Below are positions 16,672-24,943 of a stretch of 64,000 nucleotides of DNA, in pieces. This DNA is from a virus. The notes under the pieces are model-generated. The model was not told where the DNA came from. It did no database searches and worked only from the letters and a program-made list of their open reading frames with translations. The translations under genes and the position numbers were made by a program. The DNA is taken from the IMG/VR virus record IMGVR_UViG_3300043399_000877, positions 62,001-126,000 of that record; one strand, 5' to 3'. Within the stretch, counting starts at the first letter, position 1. Each line of letters opens with the position of its first letter.

Positions 16672-16692
16672 ACAGACAAATAGGAGGCAGGC

Positions 16693-17922
16693 ATGAAGAC
16701 ATACTTAGTAGGTGGGGCTGTCAGAGACATGCTGATGGGCATGGACCCCAAAGATCGTGACTATGTGGTGGTGGGCGCATCGGCTGCACAGATGATTGCC
16801 GATGGTTTTGAGCGCGTGGGCGCAGAGTTTCCGGTGTTCCTGCATCCCGGAACCGGCGAGGAATATGCGCTGGCAAGAACCGAGCGCAAGACCGGTTCCG
16901 GCTACACGGGCTTCTCGACGGAGTTCGGTCCAGACGTGACGCTGGAGCAAGACCTGGCGCGGCGTGACCTGACCATCAACAGCATTGCCTATGACGTGTC
17001 CGGTTACGGCGGATATATCGATCCGTTCGGTGGCGAAGATGACATCCGGAATCGTATGCTGCGGCATACTTCGGATGCCTTCGCAGAAGATCCGGTTCGT
17101 GTGCTGCGGCTGGCGCGTTTTCGTGCCAGACTGGGGCCGACCTGGGTCATTGCACCCGAGACAGTTGAACTGATCTCCAAGATGGCCAAGAGCGGTGTGC
17201 TGACAGAGCTGACTGCTGAACGCGTCTGGAAGGAAATGAGCCGAGCGCTGATGGAACCGTATGCGCGTCTGTTCTTCGATACGCTGATGGAGACCGATTC
17301 GCTGCATGTGATCTTTCCGGAAGTGTATCGACTGAAGACTGCTCTGGAAGCGCGTCGTTGGCATCCGGAAGGTGACGCTTACGAGCATACCATGCTGGTG
17401 CTGTCGCAGGCTGTGGAGTTTGGATTCGATCTCGAGACTCGTATGGCTGCACTGGTTCACGATTTCGGCAAGGCAGCAACTCCGCGAGATCGGTTGCCCC
17501 GACATCACGGGCACGAGGTCACAGGTGTTCCGATTGTTGAAAACTTCTGCAAGCGGCTGCGGGTGCCCAGCACCATGCAGACCAGACTGCCGCGAGTGAC
17601 CAGATACCATATGCACATGCATCGTCTGGATGAGCTGAAATCGTCTACCGTTGTTGACATGTTCGAACGGATGGACGCCTTCCGGGATCTTCCGGTAGTC
17701 ACTCTGCTGTGGCAACTGGCTATCTGCGACGAGCGTGGCAGACTGGGTTCGGAGAATGCCGAGTTCGGACAGCTGTCCCAGATCCTTTACATGCAAGACG
17801 CAGCCCGTTCTGTTCGGTTTGTGGACGTGTTCCCTAGCGGTGAACCGGATCACACAAAAATCCGATCCGGTATGCACCGAGTCCGTGTGGCGGCTGTCCA
17901 AAATCAACGAAACTCCAAATAA
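16693..17922 (+). CDS. cca: CCA-adding tRNA nucleotidyltransferase
   Basis: 409 residues, almost the length of E. coli Cca (412) and colinear with it. It adds or repairs the 3' CCA of tRNAs from CTP and ATP. Visible motifs: LVGGAVRD (5-12), KDRDYVVVG with the catalytic DxD at 21/23, EEYALARTERK, RRDLTINS (nucleotide-binding), EDPVRVLRLARF, and an HD domain (LVHDFGKA, RHHGHE). All key residues are seen, so it is probably active. A complete bacterial-type Cca is unusual in a phage. The start codon is inside a hairpin arm. Three phage tRNAs lie 3 kb upstream. Confidence 0.95.
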   Translation: MKTYLVGGAVRDMLMGMDPKDRDYVVVGASAAQMIADGFERVGAEFPVFLHPGTGEEYALARTERKTGSGYTGFSTEFGPDVTLEQDLARRDLTINSIAYDVSGYGGYIDPFGGEDDIRNRMLRHTSDAFAEDPVRVLRLARFRARLGPTWVIAPETVELISKMAKSGVLTELTAERVWKEMSRALMEPYARLFFDTLMETDSLHVIFPEVYRLKTALEARRWHPEGDAYEHTMLVLSQAVEFGFDLETRMAALVHDFGKAATPRDRLPRHHGHEVTGVPIVENFCKRLRVPSTMQTRLPRVTRYHMHMHRLDELKSSTVVDMFERMDAFRDLPVVTLLWQLAICDERGRLGSENAEFGQLSQILYMQDAARSVRFVDVFPSGEPDHTKIRSGMHRVRVAAVQNQRNSK

Positions 17923-17934
17923 GAGAACACCGGA

Positions 17935-18150
17935 ATGAAATGGAATTCTCCAATCCGTTCTGACATAACGGTTAAAAGAAAATACGCATGGATTCCAACA
18001 CGGATGGATGATGGCACCTTCTTGTGGTTCGAATACTACTACGAGCGTTGGGTGTTTCATCTGCTCCCAATGGATCGTAGTTTTTGGGAAGTGGCCGGCA
18101 GAACTGTCGACCACCCTAATGATCCCGGAACTGGTAGCAAAACGTCATAA
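17935..18150 (+). CDS. Small hypothetical protein
   Basis: 71 residues, aromatic-rich (FLWFEYYYERWVFHLL). It starts 12 nt after cca and probably shares its transcript. Function unknown. Confidence 0.65.
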   Translation: MKWNSPIRSDITVKRKYAWIPTRMDDGTFLWFEYYYERWVFHLLPMDRSFWEVAGRTVDHPNDPGTGSKTS

Positions 18151-18153
18151 CCT

Positions 18154-18181
18154 CCAGCGTCAAAAAACATCTTGACGCTGG
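18154..18181 (+). terminator. Hairpin overlapping the next -35
   Basis: CCAGCGTCAA-aaaacatc-TTGACGCTGG, 10-bp perfect stem. Its right arm contains the -35 of the 18172 promoter. There is no T tract after it. Confidence 0.5.
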
Positions 18182-18200
18182 CTGACAGACAGCGTATAAG
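18172..18200 (+). promoter_or_regulatory. Early promoter for 18228
   Basis: TTGACG, 17-nt spacer, TATAAG. Confidence 0.85.
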
Positions 18201-18227
18201 AGCTGGAGAACAACGGGAGACAAGGCT

Positions 18228-18440
18228 ATGAGCTACGACATGCGACACGGCGGCCCTTACGACAGGGGCTCTGCTGACAGTTACTATCGGCGCAGCCCGG
18301 AACCGCACTACTACCGTGGCGGCGCGGGCAGGTGGGAAATGGTGCCTGAAGCCCAAATGACGGCGGCTGAAATCGAAGCCTACCTGGCCGGTTACCGTGA
18401 AAACGACGACTTCAAGGACTGGGGTCGTGATGAAGACTAA
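18228..18440 (+). CDS. Conserved small phage protein (MRHGGPYDRGSADSYYRR)
   Basis: 70 residues. HGGPYDRGSADSYYRR followed by PHYYRGG and MTAAEIEAYLAGY is a pattern I know from many phage genomes as a small conserved protein of unknown function. It overlaps the next start by 11 nt. Confidence 0.8.
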   Translation: MSYDMRHGGPYDRGSADSYYRRSPEPHYYRGGAGRWEMVPEAQMTAAEIEAYLAGYRENDDFKDWGRDED

Positions 18441-18654
18441 CACGGTGTTCCGTATAATCAACCGAGAGACTGGGGAAGTCGATGTTTGCACTTCGGCGGC
18501 AGAGGTGGTGGAGCGGATGCTGGGTCGGCGGTATAAACAGTATATCGTGATCAAAAGTGAAGAAGACGAACACAGAGAGCGAATTCGTGACGTGCTGGTT
18601 CCGATAACCAGTCCAGACGTTCGATATCTTGAACTGCAACTGAACATTCTGTAA
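18430..18654 (+). CDS. Small hypothetical protein
   Basis: The ATG at 18430 gives MKTNTVFRIINRETGEVDV, 74 residues; it overlaps the upstream gene, suggesting coupling. Function unknown. Confidence 0.65.
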   Translation: MKTNTVFRIINRETGEVDVCTSAAEVVERMLGRRYKQYIVIKSEEDEHRERIRDVLVPITSPDVRYLELQLNIL

Positions 18655-18665
18655 AGGAGAAGACT

Positions 18666-19136
18666 ATGGGTCTTGACATGTATCTGAACGCCAGCCGTTT
18701 CCTCTGGGACCTGGGTGATGATCCGGATGTGAAACTGGCCGTTGATATCGGCGCCATGTTTCCGGAACTCAAGGGCAAGCGGGCTCGTGAGGTCAGCACC
18801 GAACTGTTCTACTGGCGCAAGGCCAACGCAATCCACAAATGGTTCGTGGATACCGTCCAGGAAGGGCGAGACGACTGCGGCTACTATCCGGTCGAGCTCG
18901 AGCAGTTGGCCACCTTGCGGGACCTTTGCCGGCTCGTGCTGGGGAACCCGGACAGCGCCAGTCGTCTGTTGCCCACGCAGGGCGGGTTCTTTTTTGGCGG
19001 GACCGACTACGACGAATATTATTTCCAGGATCTGGAACGAACCGTCCAGTTCTTGGATGAATTCCTTCCTGAATATACCGATGATGCGAGCAGCCCTTGG
19101 CGGCGCTGGCAAATAGAATATCACTCCAGCTGGTGA
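18666..19136 (+). CDS. Conserved phage protein, MGLDMYL family
   Basis: 156 residues. MGLDMYLNAS, FYWRKANAIHKWFV, DDCGYYPV and GGFFFGGTDYDEYYFQD mark a widespread phage family that is sometimes annotated as phosphoglycerate kinase with no kinase motif behind it. No ATP-binding motif is visible here. Function unknown. GGAGAAG precedes the ATG. Confidence 0.85.
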   Translation: MGLDMYLNASRFLWDLGDDPDVKLAVDIGAMFPELKGKRAREVSTELFYWRKANAIHKWFVDTVQEGRDDCGYYPVELEQLATLRDLCRLVLGNPDSASRLLPTQGGFFFGGTDYDEYYFQDLERTVQFLDEFLPEYTDDASSPWRRWQIEYHSSW

Positions 19137-19154
19137 CAATCATCGGTGGCGGGC

Positions 19155-19183
19155 TTGACACTGGCTGTTGAGCCCGCTATAAG
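19155..19183 (+). promoter_or_regulatory. Early promoter for 19207
   Basis: TTGACA, 17-nt spacer, TATAAG. Arms GCGGGCT (19149-19155) and AGCCCGC (19171-19177) enclose most of the spacer. Confidence 0.85.
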
Positions 19184-19206
19184 CAGATGAACAACAGGAG
19201 ACGCAG

Positions 19207-19650
19207 ATGGGAACTCGAAGCCTAACTCGATTCATGGAGGACGGCAAACCGATTGTTTGCCTTTACGGCCAGTATGATGGGTATATTACCGGTCACGGGC
19301 GTGAGCTTGCCAACGTCCTGCGTGACGGTCGTATGGTGAACGGCCTTCGCGGTGGCACGGAAAAAGTGTTTAACGGTGCCGGCTGTCTCGCTGCCCAGGT
19401 GACGGCAGCATTCAAAGACGGTCCCGGCGGATATTACCTTCACTCACCGGATTCGGAAGACGAGGAATACACCTACGACCTTGAGGTCCGTATGACACCG
19501 GGCCGTTTTGGTCCCGAGCCCCAGCCGGAGATCCAGGTGTCGGTCCGTTCTTACGGTGACCTCTTGTTTACCGGACCGCACAGTGAGTTCGTTCAATGGG
19601 CATTTTTGGAGGAGAGCGATGATGAAGAAGACACTGAAGAAAATCGGTGA
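19207..19650 (+). CDS. Conserved phage protein, MGTRSLTRF family
   Basis: 147 residues beginning MGTRSLTRFMEDGKPIVCLYGQYDGY, with ITGHG and YYLHSP, known from many phages. The acidic tail EESDDEEDTEE overlaps another reading frame at 19619. It is related in its start to the 27171 fragment and the 27977 gene. Function unknown. Confidence 0.8.
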   Translation: MGTRSLTRFMEDGKPIVCLYGQYDGYITGHGRELANVLRDGRMVNGLRGGTEKVFNGAGCLAAQVTAAFKDGPGGYYLHSPDSEDEEYTYDLEVRMTPGRFGPEPQPEIQVSVRSYGDLLFTGPHSEFVQWAFLEESDDEEDTEENR

Positions 19651-19705
19651 TGCCGTGTGGTGGGTGTTGACACTGGCCTACTACTCTGCTATGATGCTGG
19701 TGTGA
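19619..19705 (+). CDS. Membrane microprotein (28 aa)
   Basis: MMKKTLKKIGDAVWWVLTLA then a hydrophobic tail. A GGAGGAG site lies 5-8 nt upstream. It overlaps the end of the 19207 gene in another frame and contains the next gene's promoter inside its coding sequence. Translation is plausible but unproven. Confidence 0.45.
   Translation: MMKKTLKKIGDAVWWVLTLAYYSAMMLV
19667..19695 (+). promoter_or_regulatory. Early promoter for 19707
   Basis: TTGACA, 17-nt spacer, TATGAT. It starts transcripts almost at the ATG of 19707, so that gene would have a very short leader. Confidence 0.7.
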
Positions 19706-19706
19706 C

Positions 19707-19892
19707 ATGCATCATTTGGTAAACTTGCTTGCAGAGGCAGGCGTGACGCGACCCGAGCATGTTCGCTCAATCGCGCAAGTGATCCTGATGTCACAAATGG
19801 ACCGCAGTCTGGTTGAAGCTGCTGAAGAAATCAGCAACGCCGCAGACGGCGATATCATCAAAATCTGGCAACAGGTTTTTGGAGGAAACTGA
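19707..19892 (+). CDS. Small helical protein
   Basis: 61 residues, all-helical pattern (LVNLLAEAG, SLVEAAEEISNAA). It overlaps the next gene by 1 nt. Function unknown. Confidence 0.6.
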   Translation: MHHLVNLLAEAGVTRPEHVRSIAQVILMSQMDRSLVEAAEEISNAADGDIIKIWQQVFGGN

Positions 19893-20149
19893 TGAGCGAT
19901 ATCGATCCTAACAACGTCTATTCCGATGTGGAAATCACCCTGCGGCTTCCGCGTGTGATCACTGCACTCGACTATCACGAGTTTGGAGAAATCCAACGAA
20001 TGATTGAGGAGAAGCTGGGCGTCACGGGTGTTTACGTCACCGAAGTAGGATTCATGGCACCGGAGTATGTGGGCCTAATCCACGTGAATACCGAAAGCCA
20101 CAATCAGCTGGTGATGGAACTGGAACGGTATTACCAGGAACAGGAATAA
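19892..20149 (+). CDS. Small hypothetical protein
   Basis: 85 residues with GGAGG upstream, alternating strands and a helix (EIQRMIEEKLGV), possibly ferredoxin-like. Function unknown. Confidence 0.65.
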   Translation: MSDIDPNNVYSDVEITLRLPRVITALDYHEFGEIQRMIEEKLGVTGVYVTEVGFMAPEYVGLIHVNTESHNQLVMELERYYQEQE

Positions 20150-20153
20150 CGGG

Positions 20154-20411
20154 ATGCGGACCTACTACTTCAATCAGTGGGGGCACCATGTCCCCACTGA
20201 GGTAGGTCATTATCGTATGATTCCGGAATGGATCGACGTCGACAACCAGATGTGGAGCGAGCCCTACCATTTGTATGGTGACTTGGATACCGGGATACCC
20301 GTAAACAGTCCGCAGCACTTTATGCATCTGAGATCGATAAAACTATTGACAGAGCTCTGCAATCTTGCTAGGGCTCAAGAGCAACAAAAGGAAACAGCCA
20401 TATGCGTTTGA
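20154..20411 (+). CDS. Small hypothetical protein
   Basis: 85 residues. The promoter of rIIA (20346) lies inside its 3' end and it overlaps the rIIA start by 10 nt. Function unknown. Confidence 0.6.
   Translation: MRTYYFNQWGHHVPTEVGHYRMIPEWIDVDNQMWSEPYHLYGDLDTGIPVNSPQHFMHLRSIKLLTELCNLARAQEQQKETAICV
20346..20374 (+). promoter_or_regulatory. Early promoter for rIIA-like gene
   Basis: TTGACA, 17-nt spacer, TAGGGC (weak -10). Confidence 0.55.
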
Positions 20412-22534
20412 ATACTGCGCCCGAAAATCCCGTCACGATGGGAGGCGTTACTCATGTCAAAGAGTTTGGCATTCGTAACAGCGCCAAAGCCTTCTCGATC
20501 CTGTCGAGCGGCCTCTATGCCAACAAAATCCGAGCAATCATTCGTGAACTCGGCTGCAACGCCCGTGACAGTCATGTGGATGCCGGCCGTGCCGATCTAC
20601 CGTTTGATGTTCACTTGCCTACCAGCTTGGGCCCTTACTTTGCCATCCGCGATTACGGGACCGGTCTCACGCACGACCAGGTGTGCAAAATCTACACCAC
20701 CTATTTCGAGAGCACCAAGACCGAAAGTGACGACTTTATCGGCGCGCTGGGCTTGGGCAGCAAAAGCCCGTTCAGTTACACCGACAACTTCACCGTGACC
20801 GCCATCCGTGACGGCATCAAGGGCATCTATTCGGCATTCATCAACGACACTGGTGTGCCCAGCGTGGCGCTGATGCTGCAAGAGCCCACGGATGAACCCA
20901 CTGGCGTTGAAGTTCGTTTCGCGGTTGAAAACCGGTATGATTTCCGCGAGTTCATTAACGAAGCGAGCGAAGTGTTCGTTCACTTCGCTGTCCAGCCGAA
21001 CTTCACCGGCGCAGAATGCAATGTGGCGGTCCACAGTTACGAAAACCGTGACATTATCCCGGGGGTCCATTCCCGCCTGCACGGTCGCAGCAATGTGGCG
21101 GTGATGGGCACTATCGAATATCCGATCGATTTGCCCAACTACTCGGGCCCGCTGAACGATTTGCAGCATATCGATCGCATGGGTCTCGAAATCCACTTTG
21201 CAATCGGCGAGATCGACTTTCAGGCAAGCCGTGAGGGTTTGCAATACACCAAAGAAACGGTGTCGGCTATCACTGCAAAATATCAGCAGGTGGCTGCGGT
21301 GCTGGATCGGTTACTGGCCGAACACCTTGCCCAGTTTACCAACGTATGGGAACAGCGCCGGGCGATTATCGAACGTAGCCGCAGCACGGTGTGGAGCAGC
21401 TCGATTAACCGCTGGCTGAAAACCAACTCGAATCCGCTGATTGACCGTAGCCATTATGGCAGCATCTACAGCCGAGACATTGAAATCACACCGCAGAAAT
21501 TGCGCGACGATTACAATATGGAAGTCCGCGGTTTCGTTTACGACACCTATCCGCGGCGTGCTCGCGATCACAATCCGGTCAACTACGACGGCAACATTGT
21601 GTTCCGTCCTGACTATCAGATGATGCTGGTGCCCAATCGCAAAAACGAAAAGATCCAGCAACGGTTGAAAAACCATATGAAGGAATCCGGCGGCGACGAG
21701 CGCAAGAACATCTTCTTGTTCACTCCCGCAGATCCGGAGAAGGAGATGGGTTTTGAACGGTTCCTGACCACGGTGCTGTTGGACCCGCCGGCTGACACGG
21801 TTGTCGAAGGTTCGGCTATTCCCAAGGTTGTGCGCCAGGCTCGCGCCAAGTCCGAACCCATCAACATCATGCAGCTTCGCATGGATCAGAATCGCCGGCA
21901 CCAGAGCTACACTTCGGCGATCAGCTGGCAACCGCTGGTGGTTCCGGACATTACCCAGCTGGATCAGAATCAAAAGTTCTACTACCTGAACCTCAAAGGG
22001 TTCGAGGCGTCCATGCAGAGCGGTGACTTGGTCGCTGCAAAGGAAGTCTACCACTATATGCTGAATACCGAATTGGCTGTGCTGAGTGGTGCGCGAGTGT
22101 TTGGCGTTCGCAAAGGCGACATCGAGGCTGTCCGGGCACAGGCGAACTGGATTCCGTTGGAGGACTTGATCAGCGAGACCATCAACGGACTCAGCACCGG
22201 TAAGTTCGTTACTGGCATCATAAAAAGCCTTGACAGCAATGCCCGGAGCGTATATACTCGGGACATTGCAGCCAAGATCGACATCAACAGCCCGTTCCGT
22301 AAGGCTGTTGAGAGTATGGACGTGAGTGAAAACTTCAATGTCTATTACTTGCAGAAACTGGCAAGCATGTTTAACCTCAAACTGGATCTGGAAAAGATGC
22401 AGGCTGATGCGACAAAAGTGATTCGGGAGGTAAACGAGCGTTATCCCCTTATTCGACACCTACGGTATGGCTTCGACGAGGCCGCTGTGGCGGAATACAT
22501 CAACATCGTCGACAACTCGAAGCAAGACATCTAA
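20402..22534 (+). CDS. rIIA: rIIA-like GHKL ATPase-domain protein
   Basis: 710 residues, close to T4 rIIA (about 725). The GHKL nucleotide-binding fold is visible: N-box RELGCNARDSH (48-58), DYGTGL (84-89) and the lid GALGLGSKSPF (114-124). In T4, rIIA and rIIB are membrane-associated proteins that counter lambda Rex exclusion and affect lysis timing. Its adjacency to rIIB confirms the identity. There is no transmembrane segment. An internal promoter at 22230 may drive rIIB separately. Confidence 0.92.
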   Translation: MRLNTAPENPVTMGGVTHVKEFGIRNSAKAFSILSSGLYANKIRAIIRELGCNARDSHVDAGRADLPFDVHLPTSLGPYFAIRDYGTGLTHDQVCKIYTTYFESTKTESDDFIGALGLGSKSPFSYTDNFTVTAIRDGIKGIYSAFINDTGVPSVALMLQEPTDEPTGVEVRFAVENRYDFREFINEASEVFVHFAVQPNFTGAECNVAVHSYENRDIIPGVHSRLHGRSNVAVMGTIEYPIDLPNYSGPLNDLQHIDRMGLEIHFAIGEIDFQASREGLQYTKETVSAITAKYQQVAAVLDRLLAEHLAQFTNVWEQRRAIIERSRSTVWSSSINRWLKTNSNPLIDRSHYGSIYSRDIEITPQKLRDDYNMEVRGFVYDTYPRRARDHNPVNYDGNIVFRPDYQMMLVPNRKNEKIQQRLKNHMKESGGDERKNIFLFTPADPEKEMGFERFLTTVLLDPPADTVVEGSAIPKVVRQARAKSEPINIMQLRMDQNRRHQSYTSAISWQPLVVPDITQLDQNQKFYYLNLKGFEASMQSGDLVAAKEVYHYMLNTELAVLSGARVFGVRKGDIEAVRAQANWIPLEDLISETINGLSTGKFVTGIIKSLDSNARSVYTRDIAAKIDINSPFRKAVESMDVSENFNVYYLQKLASMFNLKLDLEKMQADATKVIREVNERYPLIRHLRYGFDEAAVAEYINIVDNSKQDI
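22230..22258 (+). promoter_or_regulatory. Internal promoter within rIIA
   Basis: TTGACA, 17-nt spacer, TATACT, 289 nt upstream of the rIIB ATG. It is a better consensus than the promoter in front of rIIA. Confidence 0.6.
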
Positions 22535-22546
22535 AAGGAGTTACCA

Positions 22547-23401
22547 ATGTCTTACCCATATCTGATCCAAGGATCAAACATCGTTGTCGTGATTGACAAC
22601 AAGAGCCACACGGTCACCAAGAGCCATATGGCTTACGAAAAGATCAAAGAAGCCATCCGCGTTGGTGACTGGGAAACCGTCCGCGGTATCGTCGATCCGG
22701 TCAAGACGGTGCTCAACTACGGTGCCGGTCATGTCAGCGTCCAGGGCGAGAAGGTGTTCTGGAAGGGCCAGCTGATGAACAACGGTCTCACCCGCCGTAT
22801 GCTGCAAATGTATGAAGAAGGCTTTCCGATCGAACCGCTGGTTCGCTTCATGGAAAACCTCATGCAGAACCCCAGCTTCCGTGCGGTGAACGAACTGTAT
22901 GGCTTCCTGGAAAAGAACAACCTTCCGATCACGCCGGATGGTCACTTCCTGGCTTACAAGAAGGTGCGTGACGACTATCTGGACGTCCATTCCGGAACCA
23001 CGCCCAACCGGTTGGCTGACACCTGGACTGTGGAAGAACTGGCGTCGATGCCGATCACTGCCGGTGCAAAGAACGAGGTTCAGATCTCGGTTGTGGACGG
23101 TGTGACGGTGGTGGAAATGCCGCGCAACGCGGTCAACGATGACCAGAACAACACCTGTTCCGAAGGCTTGCACTTCTGCTCGGAATACTACCTGAGCCAC
23201 TTCGGCGGTGCCCGGACTGTGATCCTCAAGATCAACCCGGCTGATGTCGTGAGCATCCCGACCGATTACAACAACAGCAAGGGCCGGACCTGCCGTTATG
23301 CTGTGGTAGGAGAGCTTGGCGTCAGCGCGGGGGATGCGTTTACCCAAGCGGTGCAAGCAGGCGCCAACACGGCTGCTGACACGCTCGCAGACAACGTCTA
23401 A
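22547..23401 (+). CDS. rIIB: rIIB-like protein
   Basis: 284 residues. It matches T4 rIIB in its central and C-terminal parts: PLVRFMENLMQNPS, HFLAYKKVRDDYLDVHSG, VNDDQNNTCSEGLHFCS and DVVSIPTDYNNSKGRTCRY. The N-terminal helix-turn-helix of T4 rIIB is absent. It starts 12 nt after rIIA with AAAAGGAG. Confidence 0.92.
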   Translation: MSYPYLIQGSNIVVVIDNKSHTVTKSHMAYEKIKEAIRVGDWETVRGIVDPVKTVLNYGAGHVSVQGEKVFWKGQLMNNGLTRRMLQMYEEGFPIEPLVRFMENLMQNPSFRAVNELYGFLEKNNLPITPDGHFLAYKKVRDDYLDVHSGTTPNRLADTWTVEELASMPITAGAKNEVQISVVDGVTVVEMPRNAVNDDQNNTCSEGLHFCSEYYLSHFGGARTVILKINPADVVSIPTDYNNSKGRTCRYAVVGELGVSAGDAFTQAVQAGANTAADTLADNV

Positions 23402-23407
23402 GAGCAC

Positions 23408-23436
23408 TTGACAAGGCTAGGTGCCCCTGCTATATG
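23408..23436 (+). promoter_or_regulatory. Hairpin-embedded early promoter for 23465
   Basis: TTGACA, 17-nt spacer, TATATG. Perfect arms GGTGCCCC (23420-23427) and GGGGCACC (23439-23446) flank the -10. Confidence 0.85.
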
Positions 23437-23464
23437 TGGGGGCACCAGCATGAGAGGACACGAG

Positions 23465-23662
23465 ATGCCAAAGATTGTTCACGAAGGCCTACTGGACGCA
23501 ACTTACGAAGACAGTGGTGCGGCTGTGATTGCCGAAATTGTTGACGACATCACTGGGCCGGAGTTTTTCCGATTCCAGAGCTGGGACACATCCAAACGGC
23601 ACGTTGGCATCAACCAGTTCATCGGACGCACGGTCCGAATCACCATCGAAACCCTTAACTAA
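23465..23662 (+). CDS. Small hypothetical protein
   Basis: 65 residues from the ATG at 23465 (MPKIVHEGLLDATYEDSG) with GAGAGG upstream. Beta-rich. Function unknown. Confidence 0.7.
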   Translation: MPKIVHEGLLDATYEDSGAAVIAEIVDDITGPEFFRFQSWDTSKRHVGINQFIGRTVRITIETLN

Positions 23663-23674
23663 GAGGACCACACA

Positions 23675-23839
23675 ATGGAATTCAAATGGCTTATGATCTG
23701 CGTCGCAGTCAGCATCGTTGGCATTTCAGCCGGTGCGAGTGTTTCGGAATGGTCGCGACATCAGAGTGACGCCGAATGTCGTATCAATTACGCCAACACT
23801 GATCGCACCGCAGACGAAATCGAACAGATTTGCGGTTAA
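23675..23839 (+). CDS. Small membrane-anchored protein (54 aa)
   Basis: N-terminal hydrophobic segment (WLMICVAVSIVGISAG), then a charged tail with two cysteines (AECRI, EQICG) likely outside the membrane. AGAGG precedes the ATG. Function unknown. Confidence 0.65.
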   Translation: MEFKWLMICVAVSIVGISAGASVSEWSRHQSDAECRINYANTDRTADEIEQICG

Positions 23840-23851
23840 CCGTATCCGTGA

Positions 23852-23880
23852 TTGACACGGCTCTGGCAGTCTGTTAGTCA
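23852..23880 (+). promoter_or_regulatory. Early promoter for 23909
   Basis: TTGACA, 17-nt spacer, TAGTCA. Confidence 0.65.
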
Positions 23881-23908
23881 TAGCATACAGAAACAGCAGG
23901 AGGCTACG

Positions 23909-24175
23909 ATGGCCACGATTACTGTTCGACCCGGAAGTATCAATCCGGATGTCACGTTCGAGCGCACCTTCTATGGCGAGTCGGATGAGCGCCAGGTCCG
24001 GGAGATTGTCGAAACCTGGACTCGCATAACCGGACTGAACTTTGCTGCCATGCCCCGAGAGTGGAAAGTTATCGATGTTACTGGTGAAGAATACCTTTGG
24101 GTCAGCATTGTCCATCCGCTGGACAACCGGTCTGATGTGACCATGTTTTGGCTCCGTGAAACCAAGGAGAAATGA
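23909..24175 (+). CDS. Small hypothetical protein
   Basis: 88 residues, MATITVRPGS start with AGGAGG upstream. Mixed alpha/beta. The next ATG follows 1 nt after its stop. Function unknown. Confidence 0.7.
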   Translation: MATITVRPGSINPDVTFERTFYGESDERQVREIVETWTRITGLNFAAMPREWKVIDVTGEEYLWVSIVHPLDNRSDVTMFWLRETKEK

Positions 24176-24176
24176 G

Positions 24177-24398
24177 ATGAAAAATATCCTGGATCTGATG
24201 TCGACGGTCACCGAAGAAGTCGAAACTGCACATGAACTCCGGGTGCGTGTCAACGCTAACGGAACCTGGACTGCACGAGTCGTCGATTCGGCCAGCGGGC
24301 TGACGCTGCTGGACCGCGAGGGTGATCGTTATTTGGTTGCCAGCTCGGCGCTGGATGCTGGCGACGTTATCCGAGAACTCAACCAACTCTGTGCTTGA
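24177..24398 (+). CDS. Small hypothetical protein
   Basis: 73 residues starting MKNILDLMSTVTEEVETAHE; strand-rich middle and C-terminal helix. It shares the transcript of 23909. Function unknown. Confidence 0.65.
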   Translation: MKNILDLMSTVTEEVETAHELRVRVNANGTWTARVVDSASGLTLLDREGDRYLVASSALDAGDVIRELNQLCA

Positions 24399-24423
24399 CT
24401 GCACTGGCGGCAGATGCTAGACA
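24395..24423 (+). promoter_or_regulatory. Early promoter for 24448
   Basis: TTGACT overlaps the stop of the upstream gene; 17-nt spacer, TAGACA. Confidence 0.75.
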
Positions 24424-24447
24424 GTATGGGCAACAAGGGAGGACACG

Positions 24448-24645
24448 ATGGCACGGATGTTTAATGTATACGGTGTTCGTGACGGTGTCGAAACCTTTGT
24501 GGAAACTGTCAGCAATGCCGCCGAAGGCAAGGCCGCGCACCAGCGTATGAAACTGGCCGGTGTTTACGAATACATCCGGTGCCGCGACGTGCTGGGCGGG
24601 TTGCGCTTCGAGTATAATCTGGAAACTGGCCGCAAGACGGCATGA
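24448..24645 (+). CDS. Small hypothetical protein
   Basis: 65 residues, MARMFNVYGVRDG start with GGAGG upstream; beta-alpha-beta pattern. First of a run of five close genes to 25572. Function unknown. Confidence 0.7.
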   Translation: MARMFNVYGVRDGVETFVETVSNAAEGKAAHQRMKLAGVYEYIRCRDVLGGLRFEYNLETGRKTA

Positions 24646-24658
24646 GAGGATACTGACC

Positions 24659-24811
24659 ATGGAAGATGAAGGCCGAGTGATCGAAATCGTCGTTGCGCTT
24701 CGTGTTCGCGAAGATGCCGACGTGGCTGAGATTGTCAGCGAAATGGATTACAGCTTCGCCCACGCTGACATCATCGACACCGAAATCCGCGATATTATCA
24801 CTGAAATCTGA
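24659..24811 (+). CDS. Small acidic protein (50 aa)
   Basis: MEDEGRVIEIVVALRVREDA; predicted strand-helix-strand, acidic. GAGG lies upstream. Function unknown. Confidence 0.55.
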   Translation: MEDEGRVIEIVVALRVREDADVAEIVSEMDYSFAHADIIDTEIRDIITEI

Positions 24812-24821
24812 GGAGAGAAAC

Positions 24822-24938
24822 ATGACCAACCCCATCCAGCGTTACATCGATACCCCCAAACCCGGGCACCTTCCGCCGCAACCGAACCGTGATCTTGCTG
24901 TGACGCGCTTGGTTATGCGACTGCTCGGTCTGCGGTAA
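24822..24938 (+). CDS. Microprotein (38 aa)
   Basis: MTNPIQRYIDTPKPGHLPPQ then a basic helix (AVTRLVMRLLGLR). AGGAGAG lies upstream. Function unknown. Confidence 0.5.
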   Translation: MTNPIQRYIDTPKPGHLPPQPNRDLAVTRLVMRLLGLR

Positions 24939-24943
24939 TCGTC

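Noticed and set aside
16705-18114. 469-codon minus-strand frame opposite cca
   Set aside because: It mirrors the cca codon pattern; cca is unambiguous.
18057-19139. 360-codon minus-strand frame
   Set aside because: It spans several plus genes and their promoter; no start signals.
21311-22459. 382-codon minus-strand frame opposite rIIA
   Set aside because: Shadow of the rIIA gene.
22574-23407. 277-codon minus-strand frame opposite rIIB
   Set aside because: Shadow of the rIIB gene.
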